Part shown: positions 33,339-42,186 of the stretch, one piece after another
Layout of the letters: every line of letters starts with the position of its first letter
How positions within the stretch are numbered: position 1 is the stretch's first letter
DNA from: RYN-133 sp963754285
GTDB lineage: Bacteria; Actinomycetota; Actinomycetes; Mycobacteriales; Jatrophihabitantaceae
Length of the DNA stretch: 64,000 nucleotides
Direction of reading: 5' to 3'
NCBI GenBank assembly: GCA_963754285.1
Contig: CAVWFN010000008.1
Coordinates: 1 to 64,000 of the forward strand
Notes under the pieces: model-generated
Databases searched by the model: none
What the model was told of the DNA's origin: nothing
The model's input: only the letters and a program-made list of their open reading frames with translations
Translations under genes and position numbers: made by a program

Positions 33339-35528
33339 ATGACGTGGCGACGCGTGACGACAGCGATCCTGGTAACCGCGGTGGCGACGGTCGGTGCGCT
33401 CGCCGCGCCCGCATCGGCGCCGGCGGGAGCCACGCCGTCGACCACGGCACCCGGCGGGCCGGGCCAGGGCGCTGATTTCCTGCCGTCGGACAAGGCAGGC
33501 TTCGGAACGTCTGCGACGCGGGCCAGCCACGTCTGGTACACGCTGCAGCCGGGCGGCGGCACGGGTGAGATCTACTTCCCGAGCATCGGGACGCCGGCAG
33601 CGCGCCGGCTGGGCTTCGTCGTCACCGGGCCCGGCGGTTACGTCGCGCGCGTGGACAGCGTCGGCACGCACCGCACCGTCCTGGCCGATCCGCACAGCCT
33701 CACGTACAAGCAGGTCGACACCGTGCACAACCGGTGGCAGTTGACGACGACGTACGTGACCGATCCGGCGCGGTCGGCGCTGCGGGTGGCCGTCCACCTC
33801 GACTCGCTCGACAACACGGCGTACCGGCTCTATGCGCTCTACGAGCCAACCCTGTCGGACTCCACGTCCGACGACTCGGGTACGACGAACGGCACCACCC
33901 TCGTTGCGAGCGACGCCGACGCTGCGAGCGCGTTCCTCGCGCGACCGGCGTTCAGCGCGACGTCCAACGGGTACCGCGGCGCGAGCGACGGCTGGACCGA
34001 TCTGAGCGACAACGGCCGCATGGACTGGCACTACACGGACGCGCCCGACGGCAACATCGTCCAGACCGGCCAGACCACGCTGACCGGACGCAGCGGCCAC
34101 CGCTACGCCGTCCTCACCATCGGCTACGGGAAGACCGCAACGAGCGCGCTGAACACTGCGGTACCGGCCGCCGGTGCGTCGTTCACGAAGACTTCGACGA
34201 AGTACGCGACCGGATGGCACCGCTACCTGAACAAGCTGCGCAGCGCGCCGTCCAGCCTGCGCACCGCGACCGAGCGGCGCGAGTACACGGTCTCGGCGAT
34301 GGTGCTCGCCGCGTCGGAGGACAAACTGCATCCCGGCGCGTACGTCGCGTCACCGACGATGCCGTGGGCATGGGGCGGCCAGAAGAACCCGACCGGGCCG
34401 TATCACCTTGTCTGGTCGCGTGATCTGTACGAGATCGCCACGGCCCTGATCGCCGACGGTGACCACGCCGGCGCGGAGCGCGCACTCACGTTCCTGTTCG
34501 ACAAGCAACAGCAGTCGGACGGGTCCTTCCCGCAGAACTCCGATGTCACGGGCAAACCGTTCTGGACCGGATTGCAGCTCGACGAGGTGGCCGATCCGAT
34601 CGTGCTCGCCTACCAGCTGCATCGCACCGGCGCCGCAGCGTGGAAGCACGTGAAGGCCGCGGCGGACTTCCTGCTCTCGTTCCACCAGGACGGCTTCGCC
34701 GCGCCGTACACGCCGCAGGAGCGATGGGAGAACCAGAGCGGCTACTCCCCGGCGACCATCGCGAGCGAAATCGCAGGCCTCGTGTGCGCCGCGTCCATCG
34801 CGCGCCACAACGGCGACACCGCGTCGGCGAATCACTACCTGGCCACCGCCGACTCGTGGCACGCGCACCTGAAGGGTTGGACGGCCACGCGCAACGGTCC
34901 GTACTCGTCCAAGCCCTACTTCCTCCGGCTGACCAAGGACGGCCACCCGAACCGGGGCACGACCTACAACATCGGCGACAGCGGCCCGAGCAACGTCGAC
35001 CAGCGCAAGGTCGTCGACCCGAGCTTCCTCGAACTCGTCCGGCTCGGCGTGCTTCCCGCCAACGACCCGACCGTCCGCAACACGATCAAGGTCGTCGACG
35101 CGAAGCTGTCGTACAACACCGCCAACGGACGCTTCTGGCACCGCGCATCCTTCGACGGGTACGGCGAGCAGAACGACGGCGGGCCGTGGGTACTCGGCAG
35201 CGCTGACGACAGCGGCATCACGCACGGCCGAGGCTGGCCGCTGCTGACCGGTGAGCGCGGCGAATACGACCTCGCCGCGGGCCGTGACGCGCTCGCGGCC
35301 GACCAGCTGGCCACGATGTCGAAGGCGGCCAACTCCGGTGGCATGCTGCCCGAGCAGGTGTGGGATCACCGTGCCCCTGGCGGGCAGGCCGGCTTCAAGC
35401 CCGGGACGCCGACGTTCTCGGCGACGCCGCTCGCCTGGACGCATGCGCAGTTCATCCGGCTGGCGCGCGACATCTCCGCCGGACGGGTTGTCGAGCAGCC
35501 GGCGGTGGTCGCGAACCGCTACCACTGA
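33339..35528 (+). CDS. Exported GH15 glucoamylase/glucodextranase-type glycosidase
   Basis: 729 aa. The signal peptide (MTWRRVTTAILVTAVATVGA, cleaved near APA) precedes an N-terminal beta-sandwich domain (about 50-290). The catalytic (alpha/alpha)6 barrel follows (about 300-700). GH15 features include YHLVWSRDLYEIATAL, the acid region TGLQLDEVADPIVLA and the general base in GGMLPEQVWDH. It releases glucose from alpha-glucans or dextran outside the cell. The choice between glucoamylase and glucodextranase cannot be made from sequence alone. Confidence 0.9.
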   Translation: MTWRRVTTAILVTAVATVGALAAPASAPAGATPSTTAPGGPGQGADFLPSDKAGFGTSATRASHVWYTLQPGGGTGEIYFPSIGTPAARRLGFVVTGPGGYVARVDSVGTHRTVLADPHSLTYKQVDTVHNRWQLTTTYVTDPARSALRVAVHLDSLDNTAYRLYALYEPTLSDSTSDDSGTTNGTTLVASDADAASAFLARPAFSATSNGYRGASDGWTDLSDNGRMDWHYTDAPDGNIVQTGQTTLTGRSGHRYAVLTIGYGKTATSALNTAVPAAGASFTKTSTKYATGWHRYLNKLRSAPSSLRTATERREYTVSAMVLAASEDKLHPGAYVASPTMPWAWGGQKNPTGPYHLVWSRDLYEIATALIADGDHAGAERALTFLFDKQQQSDGSFPQNSDVTGKPFWTGLQLDEVADPIVLAYQLHRTGAAAWKHVKAAADFLLSFHQDGFAAPYTPQERWENQSGYSPATIASEIAGLVCAASIARHNGDTASANHYLATADSWHAHLKGWTATRNGPYSSKPYFLRLTKDGHPNRGTTYNIGDSGPSNVDQRKVVDPSFLELVRLGVLPANDPTVRNTIKVVDAKLSYNTANGRFWHRASFDGYGEQNDGGPWVLGSADDSGITHGRGWPLLTGERGEYDLAAGRDALAADQLATMSKAANSGGMLPEQVWDHRAPGGQAGFKPGTPTFSATPLAWTHAQFIRLARDISAGRVVEQPAVVANRYH

Positions 35529-35596
35529 GTGCAGGCCGAGGCTCCTTGACCGGATAGCCCTTCCTGGCTTGCGGCACGGCGTCCACTCTGACGAGT

Positions 35597-36787
35597 GTGG
35601 ATGAAGCGACGCCCGATCCGGCACTGGCCGACCTCGCCCGCGCATGCGCGGACGCGAGCGACCTGGACGAGCTTCGCAGCCTTGCTCGCCAACTCATTGA
35701 CCTCGCTGGGCAACGAGGCGACGCCGAGCATCAGCTCGCCGATCTGACCGAACGAGTCGACAGTGCCCAGCAGCTGGCGAACATGGGTGACTACGACTGG
35801 CACATCGCGTCCGATACGAACCGGTGGTCCGATCAGCTGTTCCGAATCTACGGACATGAGCCGCAGTCGTTCAACGCGAGCTACGAACGGTTCCTGTCGC
35901 ACATCCATCCCGATGACCGCGAGCGAATCGCTGCGATCCACCAGCACGCGTATGCGACCGGCGAGCCGTACCAAATGATCGAGCGGATCGTGCGTCCGGA
36001 CGGTGAAACGCGATATCTCTCGTCGAACGGGCAAGTTCTGCGCGATGACGCAGGTACGCCGATTCGCATGCGCGGCACCTGCATCGACATCACCGACCAG
36101 GTGCACGCCGAGGAGCAACGCGAGGCCGCGGCCGCCACGCTCGCCGAAGCGAGAGTGCGCCGCCAGCAGGCGTTCGAGGTCAACGACAACGTGGTGCAGG
36201 GCCTGACGGCCGCGATCTACGCGTGGGAACTCGGCGATACGGACACGTCTGCGACCTATCTCGAGCGCACGCTGGCCGCCGCGCGCACGATGATGAACGA
36301 CTGGCTGAACCCGCTCGACGGCGGCGAGGTGCAGGCGGGCGACCTGGTGCGCAGCACGGCGTCCACCCTCGATGCTGCCGCCCCGCAGCGCGAGACGCCC
36401 ATCCGCACCACGTCGGGCAACGGCTATCGGGTGCTGATTGCCGACGACTACGACGACATCCGCGCCCTGCTGCGCATCCAGCTCGACGCCGTCGACGCCT
36501 TCGAAGTCGTCGGCGAAGCGCGCGATGGTGCGGAGGCGATCCGCCTCGCGAAGGAACTGCAGCCGCATGTCGTGTTGCTCGATCTCGCCATGCCGATCGT
36601 GGACGGGCTGGAGGCACTGGCGCATATCCGCGAGTCGGTCGACGACGTGCGGATCATCGCGATGTCCGGGTTCGCAGCTGATGCCATGGCCGACAAAGCG
36701 CTTGCTGCCGGGGCGTCGCGCTACCTGGAAAAGGGCACCAACATGGATCTGGTCGCCACCCTCGAGGACGTCCTCGAGATCGCCTGA
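35597..36787 (+). CDS. PAS-receiver signalling protein with DHp-like linker
   Basis: 396 aa from GTG at 35597. A helical N-terminus (1-55) is followed by a PAS fold (about 60-170; NMGDYDWHIASDTNRWS, FLSHIHPDDRERI). A helical segment EVNDNVVQGLTAAIYAWELG resembles the dimerisation helix of histidine-kinase-related proteins with Asn in place of phospho-His. The C-terminal receiver (about 282-396) has phospho-Asp in VVLLDLAMPIVDG and Lys in YLEKGTN. It lacks an ATPase domain. It could sense a cofactor through PAS and receive phosphate from another kinase. Confidence 0.82.
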   Translation: MDEATPDPALADLARACADASDLDELRSLARQLIDLAGQRGDAEHQLADLTERVDSAQQLANMGDYDWHIASDTNRWSDQLFRIYGHEPQSFNASYERFLSHIHPDDRERIAAIHQHAYATGEPYQMIERIVRPDGETRYLSSNGQVLRDDAGTPIRMRGTCIDITDQVHAEEQREAAAATLAEARVRRQQAFEVNDNVVQGLTAAIYAWELGDTDTSATYLERTLAAARTMMNDWLNPLDGGEVQAGDLVRSTASTLDAAAPQRETPIRTTSGNGYRVLIADDYDDIRALLRIQLDAVDAFEVVGEARDGAEAIRLAKELQPHVVLLDLAMPIVDGLEALAHIRESVDDVRIIAMSGFAADAMADKALAAGASRYLEKGTNMDLVATLEDVLEIA

Positions 36788-36843
36788 TTTCCCCAACCAC
36801 CGCGTGGCCGGTGATCAGGGGCGGCAGTACAGCGAGCCATCCG

Positions 36844-37293
36844 TCATGCCGTGGCCGGTGCGCGCAGTTCGAACCACACGCTTTTTCCGACCGGCTTCGA
36901 TGTTCGGACGATCCCCCAGGAGCTGGCGAGCGCATCGACCAACATCAGCCCTCGTCCGTCGATCGCCTGGGAGGACACGACCGGACGCGGCGTTCGGGAA
37001 GGAAGTCGCCGACCACAGTCGTGGACGCCGACTCGGACGGCTCTCGGCATCGTCATCAGGTGCAGCGTGAAGGCTGGTCGGCCGTGCCGGATCGCATTGG
37101 TGACCAGCTCACTGACCAACAGGGTCGCATCCGAGACCAGTTCGGGGGGAAGGAAAACCGCATGCGCAGCAACAACTTCCCGCGCAGCACGCGCCGCACT
37201 CAGGTCAGCAGGCAAGGTCAGCGACAGGTCCGGGTCGACTTCCGCCGCGCCGACGACGCCGAGCGCACTTCGCGCATCCAGCGGCTCGGTCAT
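36844..37293 (-). CDS. RsbW-like ATP-binding anti-sigma/regulatory kinase
   Basis: 149 aa, HATPase_c_2 family. Conserved ATPase boxes are seen in LLVSELVTNAIRHG (N box), VGVHDCGRRLPSR (G1-like) and DGRGLMLVDALAS (G2). Stand-alone proteins of this type in actinomycetes act as anti-sigma factors or serine kinases of anti-anti-sigma partners. No STAS partner is adjacent. It converges with the PAS-receiver gene across 56 bases. Confidence 0.85.
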   Translation of the reverse strand: MTEPLDARSALGVVGAAEVDPDLSLTLPADLSAARAAREVVAAHAVFLPPELVSDATLLVSELVTNAIRHGRPAFTLHLMTMPRAVRVGVHDCGRRLPSRTPRPVVSSQAIDGRGLMLVDALASSWGIVRTSKPVGKSVWFELRAPATA

Positions 37294-37421
37294 CGCGGCT
37301 GAGAGCTGCGGACACCATCAACGTGGATGCGCATGCGCCGACCATTCGCAACAGAACGGTTCCCGTGGCATCGGCTTCGAGCTGCGCTCACGGCGACGCC
37401 TCGCATCGCCGGTTCCGACTG

Positions 37422-37434
37422 GCTAGGTCCTAGC
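37422..37434. promoter_or_regulatory. 13-bp palindrome between two minus-strand genes
   Basis: GCTAGG-T-CCTAGC is a perfect inverted repeat, 128 bases upstream of the RsbW-like gene and just downstream of the shikimate dehydrogenase stop. It could be an operator for the former. There is no further evidence. The rest of 37294-37469 shows nothing recognisable. Confidence 0.3.
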
Positions 37435-37469
37435 TAGCTTGATCGTACGCCAATCCGCGCGAGCGACGA

Positions 37470-38285
37470 TCAACCACCGGGCATGTCCTCGGACCGGCCA
37501 ATCAGGAAATCGGCCATGAGAGTCAACCCGGCTTCGACCATGTGTCCCCCGTCGGACGTCCTGCACCCGGCGGCTTGCGCCGCCGCGATCAGTGGGGTCA
37601 CGCCGTGCCCGGCGATCACGTCGCCCACGAACATCGACGAGGTCAGCAGTGCAACGTCGACGGGAAGCGGGTCCCCGTCGTCCATGCCCATCGGGGTCGC
37701 GTTGCACACCAGGTCGAAGCCGGTGGGATCGGGTGGCCCCGCCATCACCCGTCCCCCGCTGCCGTCCGGAAGCAGCTCGAGCAGCGACTCGACCCGCGAC
37801 TGTTCGGTGTCGTGGACGACCAACTCCCGCGCACCTGCCTCGAGCAGCGCGAGCGCGATCGCGCTCCCTGCGCCACCCGCTCCGAGGAGAAGCACCCGCG
37901 CTCCATCCTGGTGGGCGCCATGATCCTGCTGCGCTTTGACGAAGGCGAGCCCGTCGAGCATGTCGCCGTGCCACGTGCTGTCAGAGTTGCGGCGCAGGAC
38001 GCTCACGACCCCGAGCCGCTTGGACCGCTCAGAGCTCGTAGCGCAGTGGGCCATGGCGGTGAACTTGTGCGGCATGGTCACGAGAACGCCATCGACGTTT
38101 CGCGACGCCGTCAGGCCGGCGACGACGGTGTCGAGGTCTGCAGCCGGCACATGCATCGGAACGCAGAGCGCGTTGTAGCCACGCTCCTCGAAGGTCCGGG
38201 TCAACCGCTGCGGCGACTCGGCGTACCTGACCGGGTCACCGATGATGGGGAACAGCCGCGTCGCGCCACCGAGACGGTCCAACAC
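37470..38285 (-). CDS. Shikimate/quinate dehydrogenase family protein
   Basis: 271 aa from the GTG at 38285. It reduces 3-dehydroshikimate (or a quinate-type analogue) with NAD(P)H. The substrate domain has IIGDPVRYAESPQ and the catalytic Lys in VTMPHKFTAMAH. The nucleotide fold has VLLLGAGGAGSAIALALL, and NATPMGMDDGDPLP follows. An ATG further upstream (38363) would add 26 residues that look non-conserved. It is probably a paralogue of AroE rather than the main enzyme, since no other aromatic genes are nearby. Confidence 0.85.
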   Translation of the reverse strand: MLDRLGGATRLFPIIGDPVRYAESPQRLTRTFEERGYNALCVPMHVPAADLDTVVAGLTASRNVDGVLVTMPHKFTAMAHCATSSERSKRLGVVSVLRRNSDSTWHGDMLDGLAFVKAQQDHGAHQDGARVLLLGAGGAGSAIALALLEAGARELVVHDTEQSRVESLLELLPDGSGGRVMAGPPDPTGFDLVCNATPMGMDDGDPLPVDVALLTSSMFVGDVIAGHGVTPLIAAAQAAGCRTSDGGHMVEAGLTLMADFLIGRSEDMPGG

Positions 38286-38371
38286 ATCGACTCCCCACTC
38301 GCCAGCGGCCGCCCGCGACGCCGCACATACCGACTTGGTGCCTCCGCACGGTAGTGCCCGCACGAAAGCGG

Positions 38372-38408
38372 CAAGGTCGGCTTCCGCTTGTAGCGAAAGC
38401 CGACCTTG
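38372..38408 (-). terminator. tmRNA terminator
   Basis: Perfect 12-bp stem (CAAGGTCGGCTT with AAGCCGACCTTG) with a small nested CGCT/AGCG hairpin in the loop. It starts 11 bases beyond the tmRNA 3' end on the minus strand, as expected for its terminator. Confidence 0.8.
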
Positions 38409-38418
38409 TCGACAGGTG

Positions 38419-38790
38419 TGGAGGTGGCGGGAATCGAACCCGCGTCCTCCGTCGCTTCAACAGGACTTCTCCGGGCGCAGTGTGCGGTGTCCCTACTCGG
38501 CCCCCTCGATCATGCACACAAGACGAGGCGACGGGCCCAGCCGCTGTTTGTTGTCCCGTCCGACGCCGCGACCGCGGCGGATGGTGAGTCACCTAGCTGA
38601 TGCCAGCGACCGGGCCGGTGACACTCCCGGGCTGACAGATCCGCTTCGCTACTTAGGCAGCGAGAGCGAGATCGGCGCGACTGTAGTCGGCGCTTATTTT
38701 TGTTTGCATCGCTTTTTTTACGAGGTCAGCAATGCGGTCCTCGGCCCGCTTCTCCTGTCTCGACGTCCGGAGTCGAGACCATTCACCCCC
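38419..38790 (-). ncRNA. ssrA: Transfer-messenger RNA (tmRNA)
   Basis: 372-nt tmRNA that rescues stalled ribosomes with SmpB. The ends pair as an alanine-tRNA acceptor: 5' GGGGGUG with 3' CACCUCC plus discriminator A, including the G3-U70 pair. The T arm contains GGGAATCGAACCC on the plus strand. The tag frame at 38653-38691 reads ADYSRADLALAA followed by TAA, ending in the ALAA degron recognised by proteases. CCA is not encoded. smpB lies 4.3 kb away on the same strand rather than adjacent. Confidence 0.95.
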
Positions 38791-38833
38791 TGGGTTGGAA
38801 CCCCATAAGTTTAGTGGGTCCGCCAACAATCGG

Positions 38834-39850
38834 TTACCCGACGGCCAGCCGGTCGCCGTCGACCAGCGCTCCGGCCTGCTTCAACCGGCGCAGCATCGGC
38901 GCGACTTCGACCGCCTGGACGCCCGCGATCACGCCGAGACGATCGGTCGTGTAGCGGTAGAGCTCGTCGAGATCGCGGCACGTCACCGACACGACCACGT
39001 TGGCCTGGCCGCTCACCGCGGCCACGAATGGTGCCTCGGGGTGGGTGCTCAGCGCCCGGCAGGCGGCGTCCAGCTCGGCGGGTGCGACGGTCAGCCAGAG
39101 GTAGGCCGACACCGGGAAGCCCAGCATGGTCGCGGCAAGATCGACGTCGAAATAGACCGCGCCACTGTCGACAAGGGCGGCAAGGCGGCGCGCCGCACGG
39201 CCCTCGGTCAGGCCGGCGGCACGGGCGAGCTGGCCGAAGCCGGCGCGTCCGTCCCGCGTGAGGATCTCGAGCATCGCGTAGTCGGCCGGCTCGAGCGCGG
39301 CGAGCGCCGTTCCACCCTCGCGACGTCGCTCCGGCGTCGCGATCGCGGCCTCCTGCTCGGCGGTGAGGACCTCGCTCAGCCCGACCCAGTCGGACGCGCT
39401 GCCGCCGACGAAATGGCGCAGCACGACACTGGCGGACACGTCGAGCACCGCAGCCGAGCGCGGCAGGCGGTGCACGAGCAGACCTTCGCGGTCGCGCGCA
39501 TTGTGCGAGCGCAGCGCGCAGACGACCTCGGACGCCGCGCCGACGCTGACCCAGGCGACGTCGTCGCGGCGGCACAACGCGCGTCCGACATCCAACGTCG
39601 ACTCGGGACGGGTGCGCACCCGCACCACCCAGTCGCTCTCGCCGAGCGCCCGCGGATCGACGGCCGCGACCACGCGCACGGCGCCGGCCCGCGTGAGCCG
39701 CCGGTAGCGGCGCGCGACGGTTTGCTCCGAGCACTCGAGCCCGGCGGCGACCTGGCTGAATGGCGCCCGCGGATTCAGCTGGAGACTGCGGAGGATCTGC
39801 TTGTCGATGAGGTCCAGGACGAGCGGATCCGCGGTTGCCAGAGCAGTCAT
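38834..39850 (-). CDS. Double-length Lrp/AsnC-family regulator
   Basis: 338 aa, about twice normal Lrp length. Helix-turn-helix 1 (about 14-60; FSQVAAGLECSEQTVARR) and an AsnC ligand domain are followed by a second helix-turn-helix (about 185-235; FGQLARAAGLTEGRAARR) and a second ligand domain ending VEVAPMLRRLKQAG. The protein would bind DNA as a pseudo-dimer with an amino-acid-type effector. It is divergent from the MFS exporter with an inverted repeat between, so it probably controls that exporter. Confidence 0.88.
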   Translation of the reverse strand: MTALATADPLVLDLIDKQILRSLQLNPRAPFSQVAAGLECSEQTVARRYRRLTRAGAVRVVAAVDPRALGESDWVVRVRTRPESTLDVGRALCRRDDVAWVSVGAASEVVCALRSHNARDREGLLVHRLPRSAAVLDVSASVVLRHFVGGSASDWVGLSEVLTAEQEAAIATPERRREGGTALAALEPADYAMLEILTRDGRAGFGQLARAAGLTEGRAARRLAALVDSGAVYFDVDLAATMLGFPVSAYLWLTVAPAELDAACRALSTHPEAPFVAAVSGQANVVVSVTCRDLDELYRYTTDRLGVIAGVQAVEVAPMLRRLKQAGALVDGDRLAVG

Positions 39851-39861
39851 GGCGGAAATCT

Positions 39862-39886
39862 ACGCCAAGGTGTCGATCTGGCGTAC
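39862..39886. promoter_or_regulatory. Probable Lrp-type operator
   Basis: Perfect 7-bp inverted repeat TACGCCA-N11-TGGCGTA in the 87-bp gap between the Lrp-type regulator and the MFS exporter. Position and spacing suit an operator that acts on both promoters. Confidence 0.6.
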
Positions 39887-39937
39887 CTGTGTCCGTCGAG
39901 TCCAGGACACTGGTCCGCAGTGGAAGGAGAGTTCCCC

Positions 39938-41470
39938 ATGCGTAAATGGCTGCCGTTGATCACCGTCTGCCTGGGCACGTTCATGCTGCTCATCGACGTC
40001 ACGATCGTCAACGTCGCTCTGCCCGATATGGCAGGCGATCTGAAGACCAGTTTCGGATCGCTGCAATGGGTCGTCGACGCCTATGCCCTCGCTCTGGCCG
40101 CGCTTGTGCTCGGCACCGGGTCGATCGCCGACCGCGTCGGGCACCGATACGCCTATATCGGCGGCCTGGCCCTGTTCGCGGCGGCGTCGTTCGTGTGCGG
40201 CATCGCGCCGAACTCGGGCGCGCTGATTGCCGCACGAGCGGTGCAGGGTGTCGGCGGTGCCGCGATGTTCGCCACGACCTTCGCGTTGCTCAACAGCAAC
40301 TACCAGGGACGCGACCGCGGCACGGCCTACGGCATGTGGGGCGCGGTGAGCGGCGCCTCGGCCGCGATCGGCCCGATCGTCGGCGGCCTGCTCACCGAAG
40401 GCATCTCGTGGCGGTGGATCTTCTTCGTGAACCTGCCGGTCAGTGTGCTCGCGATCGTGCTGTGCCTGACCGCACTCGAAGACGCGCACGCCACCGTGAA
40501 GGCGCGCATCGACCTTGTCGGCATGGTCACCTTCACCGCCGGCGCCGGCACGCTCACCTACGGGTTGATCAAGGCCAATGAGGACGGCTGGGCGTCCGCC
40601 GCATCGTGGGGCTGCCTGATCGCGTCGGCGGTGCTGTTCGTCAGCTTCGTGCTCGTCGAACGCGCAGTGCGCCAACCGATGCTCGACCTGACTCTCATGC
40701 GCAACCGCGCTTTCGTCGGCGTGCTCGTCGCCGGGCTCGTCCTCACGCTGTCCGCCTTCAGCGCGTTCACCTACACCTCGATCTGGCTGCAGACGGTGCT
40801 CGGGTTGTCGCCGATCGAGGCCGGCCTCACCGGGCTGCCGCTGTCGGCCTCCGCGTTCATCGTGTCGGCGGCGATCGGCCGGTTCCTGCACGGCTCGCGA
40901 TCCGCACCGATCATCGGCGGCGGCATGCTGTTCATCGGCGTGGGTGGCGTCGTCGGCGCACTGCTCGTGCACGGCTCGGCGTCGTGGCCCGCCCTGGTGC
41001 CCGGCTTCTTGCTGATGGGTGTCGGCGTCGGGCTGGCCACTCCCACGTTGGGCTCGACAGCGATGGCAGCCGTCCCCATGCAGCGTGGCGGCATGGCCGC
41101 CGGCGCCGTGAACACTGCGCGGCAACTCGGGTTCGCGCTCGGCATCGCCGCGCTCGGCAGCGTGTTCGCGGCGAAAGCCGGGTCGGTGCTCGGCGATCGC
41201 GGCGTGCCGCAGTCTGCACGCGTCGCGAAGGCCCTCGCGGGCGGTCAGGCCAAGTACCTGCTCGATGCCGTCCCTGCGCGCTTCCACGACGCCCTCGACA
41301 GCGCGCTGCACGCGGCCGCCGTGTCCGGACTGCAGCTGGCGTTCCTGGTGTCCGGCATCGCCGGACTCGTGTTCGGCGCGCTGTGCTGGCGACTGCTTCG
41401 TGCGCCCGCCCGCCAGCCGGCGACCGAAGCGCCAGATGCTCCGGAGGTCGACGCCGTCCCTGCGTCCTGA
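39938..41470 (+). CDS. DHA2-type (EmrB/QacA-like) MFS exporter
   Basis: 510 aa, 14 helices. Family motifs are MLLIDVTIVNVALPDMAGDL, ADRVGHRYAY (motif A), QGVGGAAMF and GPIVGGLL (motif C-like). The start at 39938 is preceded by GGAAGGAGAG. It would export a drug or amino-acid-like compound by proton antiport. Control by the divergent Lrp-type regulator hints at an amino acid derivative. Full length and intact, unlike its paralogue at 1200-2670. Confidence 0.92.
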   Translation: MRKWLPLITVCLGTFMLLIDVTIVNVALPDMAGDLKTSFGSLQWVVDAYALALAALVLGTGSIADRVGHRYAYIGGLALFAAASFVCGIAPNSGALIAARAVQGVGGAAMFATTFALLNSNYQGRDRGTAYGMWGAVSGASAAIGPIVGGLLTEGISWRWIFFVNLPVSVLAIVLCLTALEDAHATVKARIDLVGMVTFTAGAGTLTYGLIKANEDGWASAASWGCLIASAVLFVSFVLVERAVRQPMLDLTLMRNRAFVGVLVAGLVLTLSAFSAFTYTSIWLQTVLGLSPIEAGLTGLPLSASAFIVSAAIGRFLHGSRSAPIIGGGMLFIGVGGVVGALLVHGSASWPALVPGFLLMGVGVGLATPTLGSTAMAAVPMQRGGMAAGAVNTARQLGFALGIAALGSVFAAKAGSVLGDRGVPQSARVAKALAGGQAKYLLDAVPARFHDALDSALHAAAVSGLQLAFLVSGIAGLVFGALCWRLLRAPARQPATEAPDAPEVDAVPAS

Positions 41471-41473
41471 CGC

Positions 41474-42115
41474 TCAGGACGTCAGCGTCACCGGCACACG
41501 CCGCACGAGGGTGGCCAGGGCCCTCACCTGCTCGTCGGACAGGCGCAACACGTCGGCCGCGTCGGCCACACTCATCACCAGTCCGTCCGCGGTAGGCGTG
41601 GCGTGCCGCGGCGACGGGGCCGGCTCGGCGCGGCCGAGCCGGCGGTCGAACAGGTCTGCGATCTCGTTCTCGGTGCGCGGATCGTCCGGCCCCCACTCGG
41701 CGAGCATGCGGAGCACGTCGACCGGGATATCGAGCATCGCCGCGAGTTGCGCGAGCAGCAGGTCGATCTCTGGCAACGGACGGGTCTCTTCGACCGTCTG
41801 CAGCCGGTAGCCCTCGCCCATCTCTTCGCGGGACTCGATGAGGAACGTCGTCTGCGAGGCAGCCGTCATCGCGTCGATGGCCCCGTCGACGTCGTCACGT
41901 CGCAGCGCGACCCATACCGCGGCCGGCAACGCACGCTCGTCGACAGCGGTGGCGGCGAACACGACCTCGGGCGGCTCGTGAGCGACCCACTCGCGCGCCT
42001 CGCGGGCGCGCACCAGCACCCCCATCGCTGCCACAGGCACTGCCGCCATTTCGATCGTTGCCGCGTACTCACGGACGCGATCGGTGCGCGAGTGCTGTTT
42101 GGCCATCGTGCTCAT
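41474..42115 (-). CDS. Protein of unknown function
   Basis: 213 aa, acidic, no signal peptide or helix-forming membrane segment. I do not recognise a domain. The first 75 residues are Ala/Val/Arg-rich (EYAATIEMAAVPVAAMG). The middle is helical, with RPLPEIDLLLAQLAAMLDIP. The C-terminal 45 residues (DAADVLRLSDEQVRALATLV) look like a small helical module. Codon use matches its neighbours. It converges on the exporter with three bases between. Confidence 0.7.
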   Translation of the reverse strand: MSTMAKQHSRTDRVREYAATIEMAAVPVAAMGVLVRAREAREWVAHEPPEVVFAATAVDERALPAAVWVALRRDDVDGAIDAMTAASQTTFLIESREEMGEGYRLQTVEETRPLPEIDLLLAQLAAMLDIPVDVLRMLAEWGPDDPRTENEIADLFDRRLGRAEPAPSPRHATPTADGLVMSVADAADVLRLSDEQVRALATLVRRVPVTLTS

Positions 42116-42186
42116 GTTTGGAGTGTGCCTCGCAACGCACGATTTCCTGGTATTTCAGCGGGTTCTACCGACTCGGATCAGTGCCG

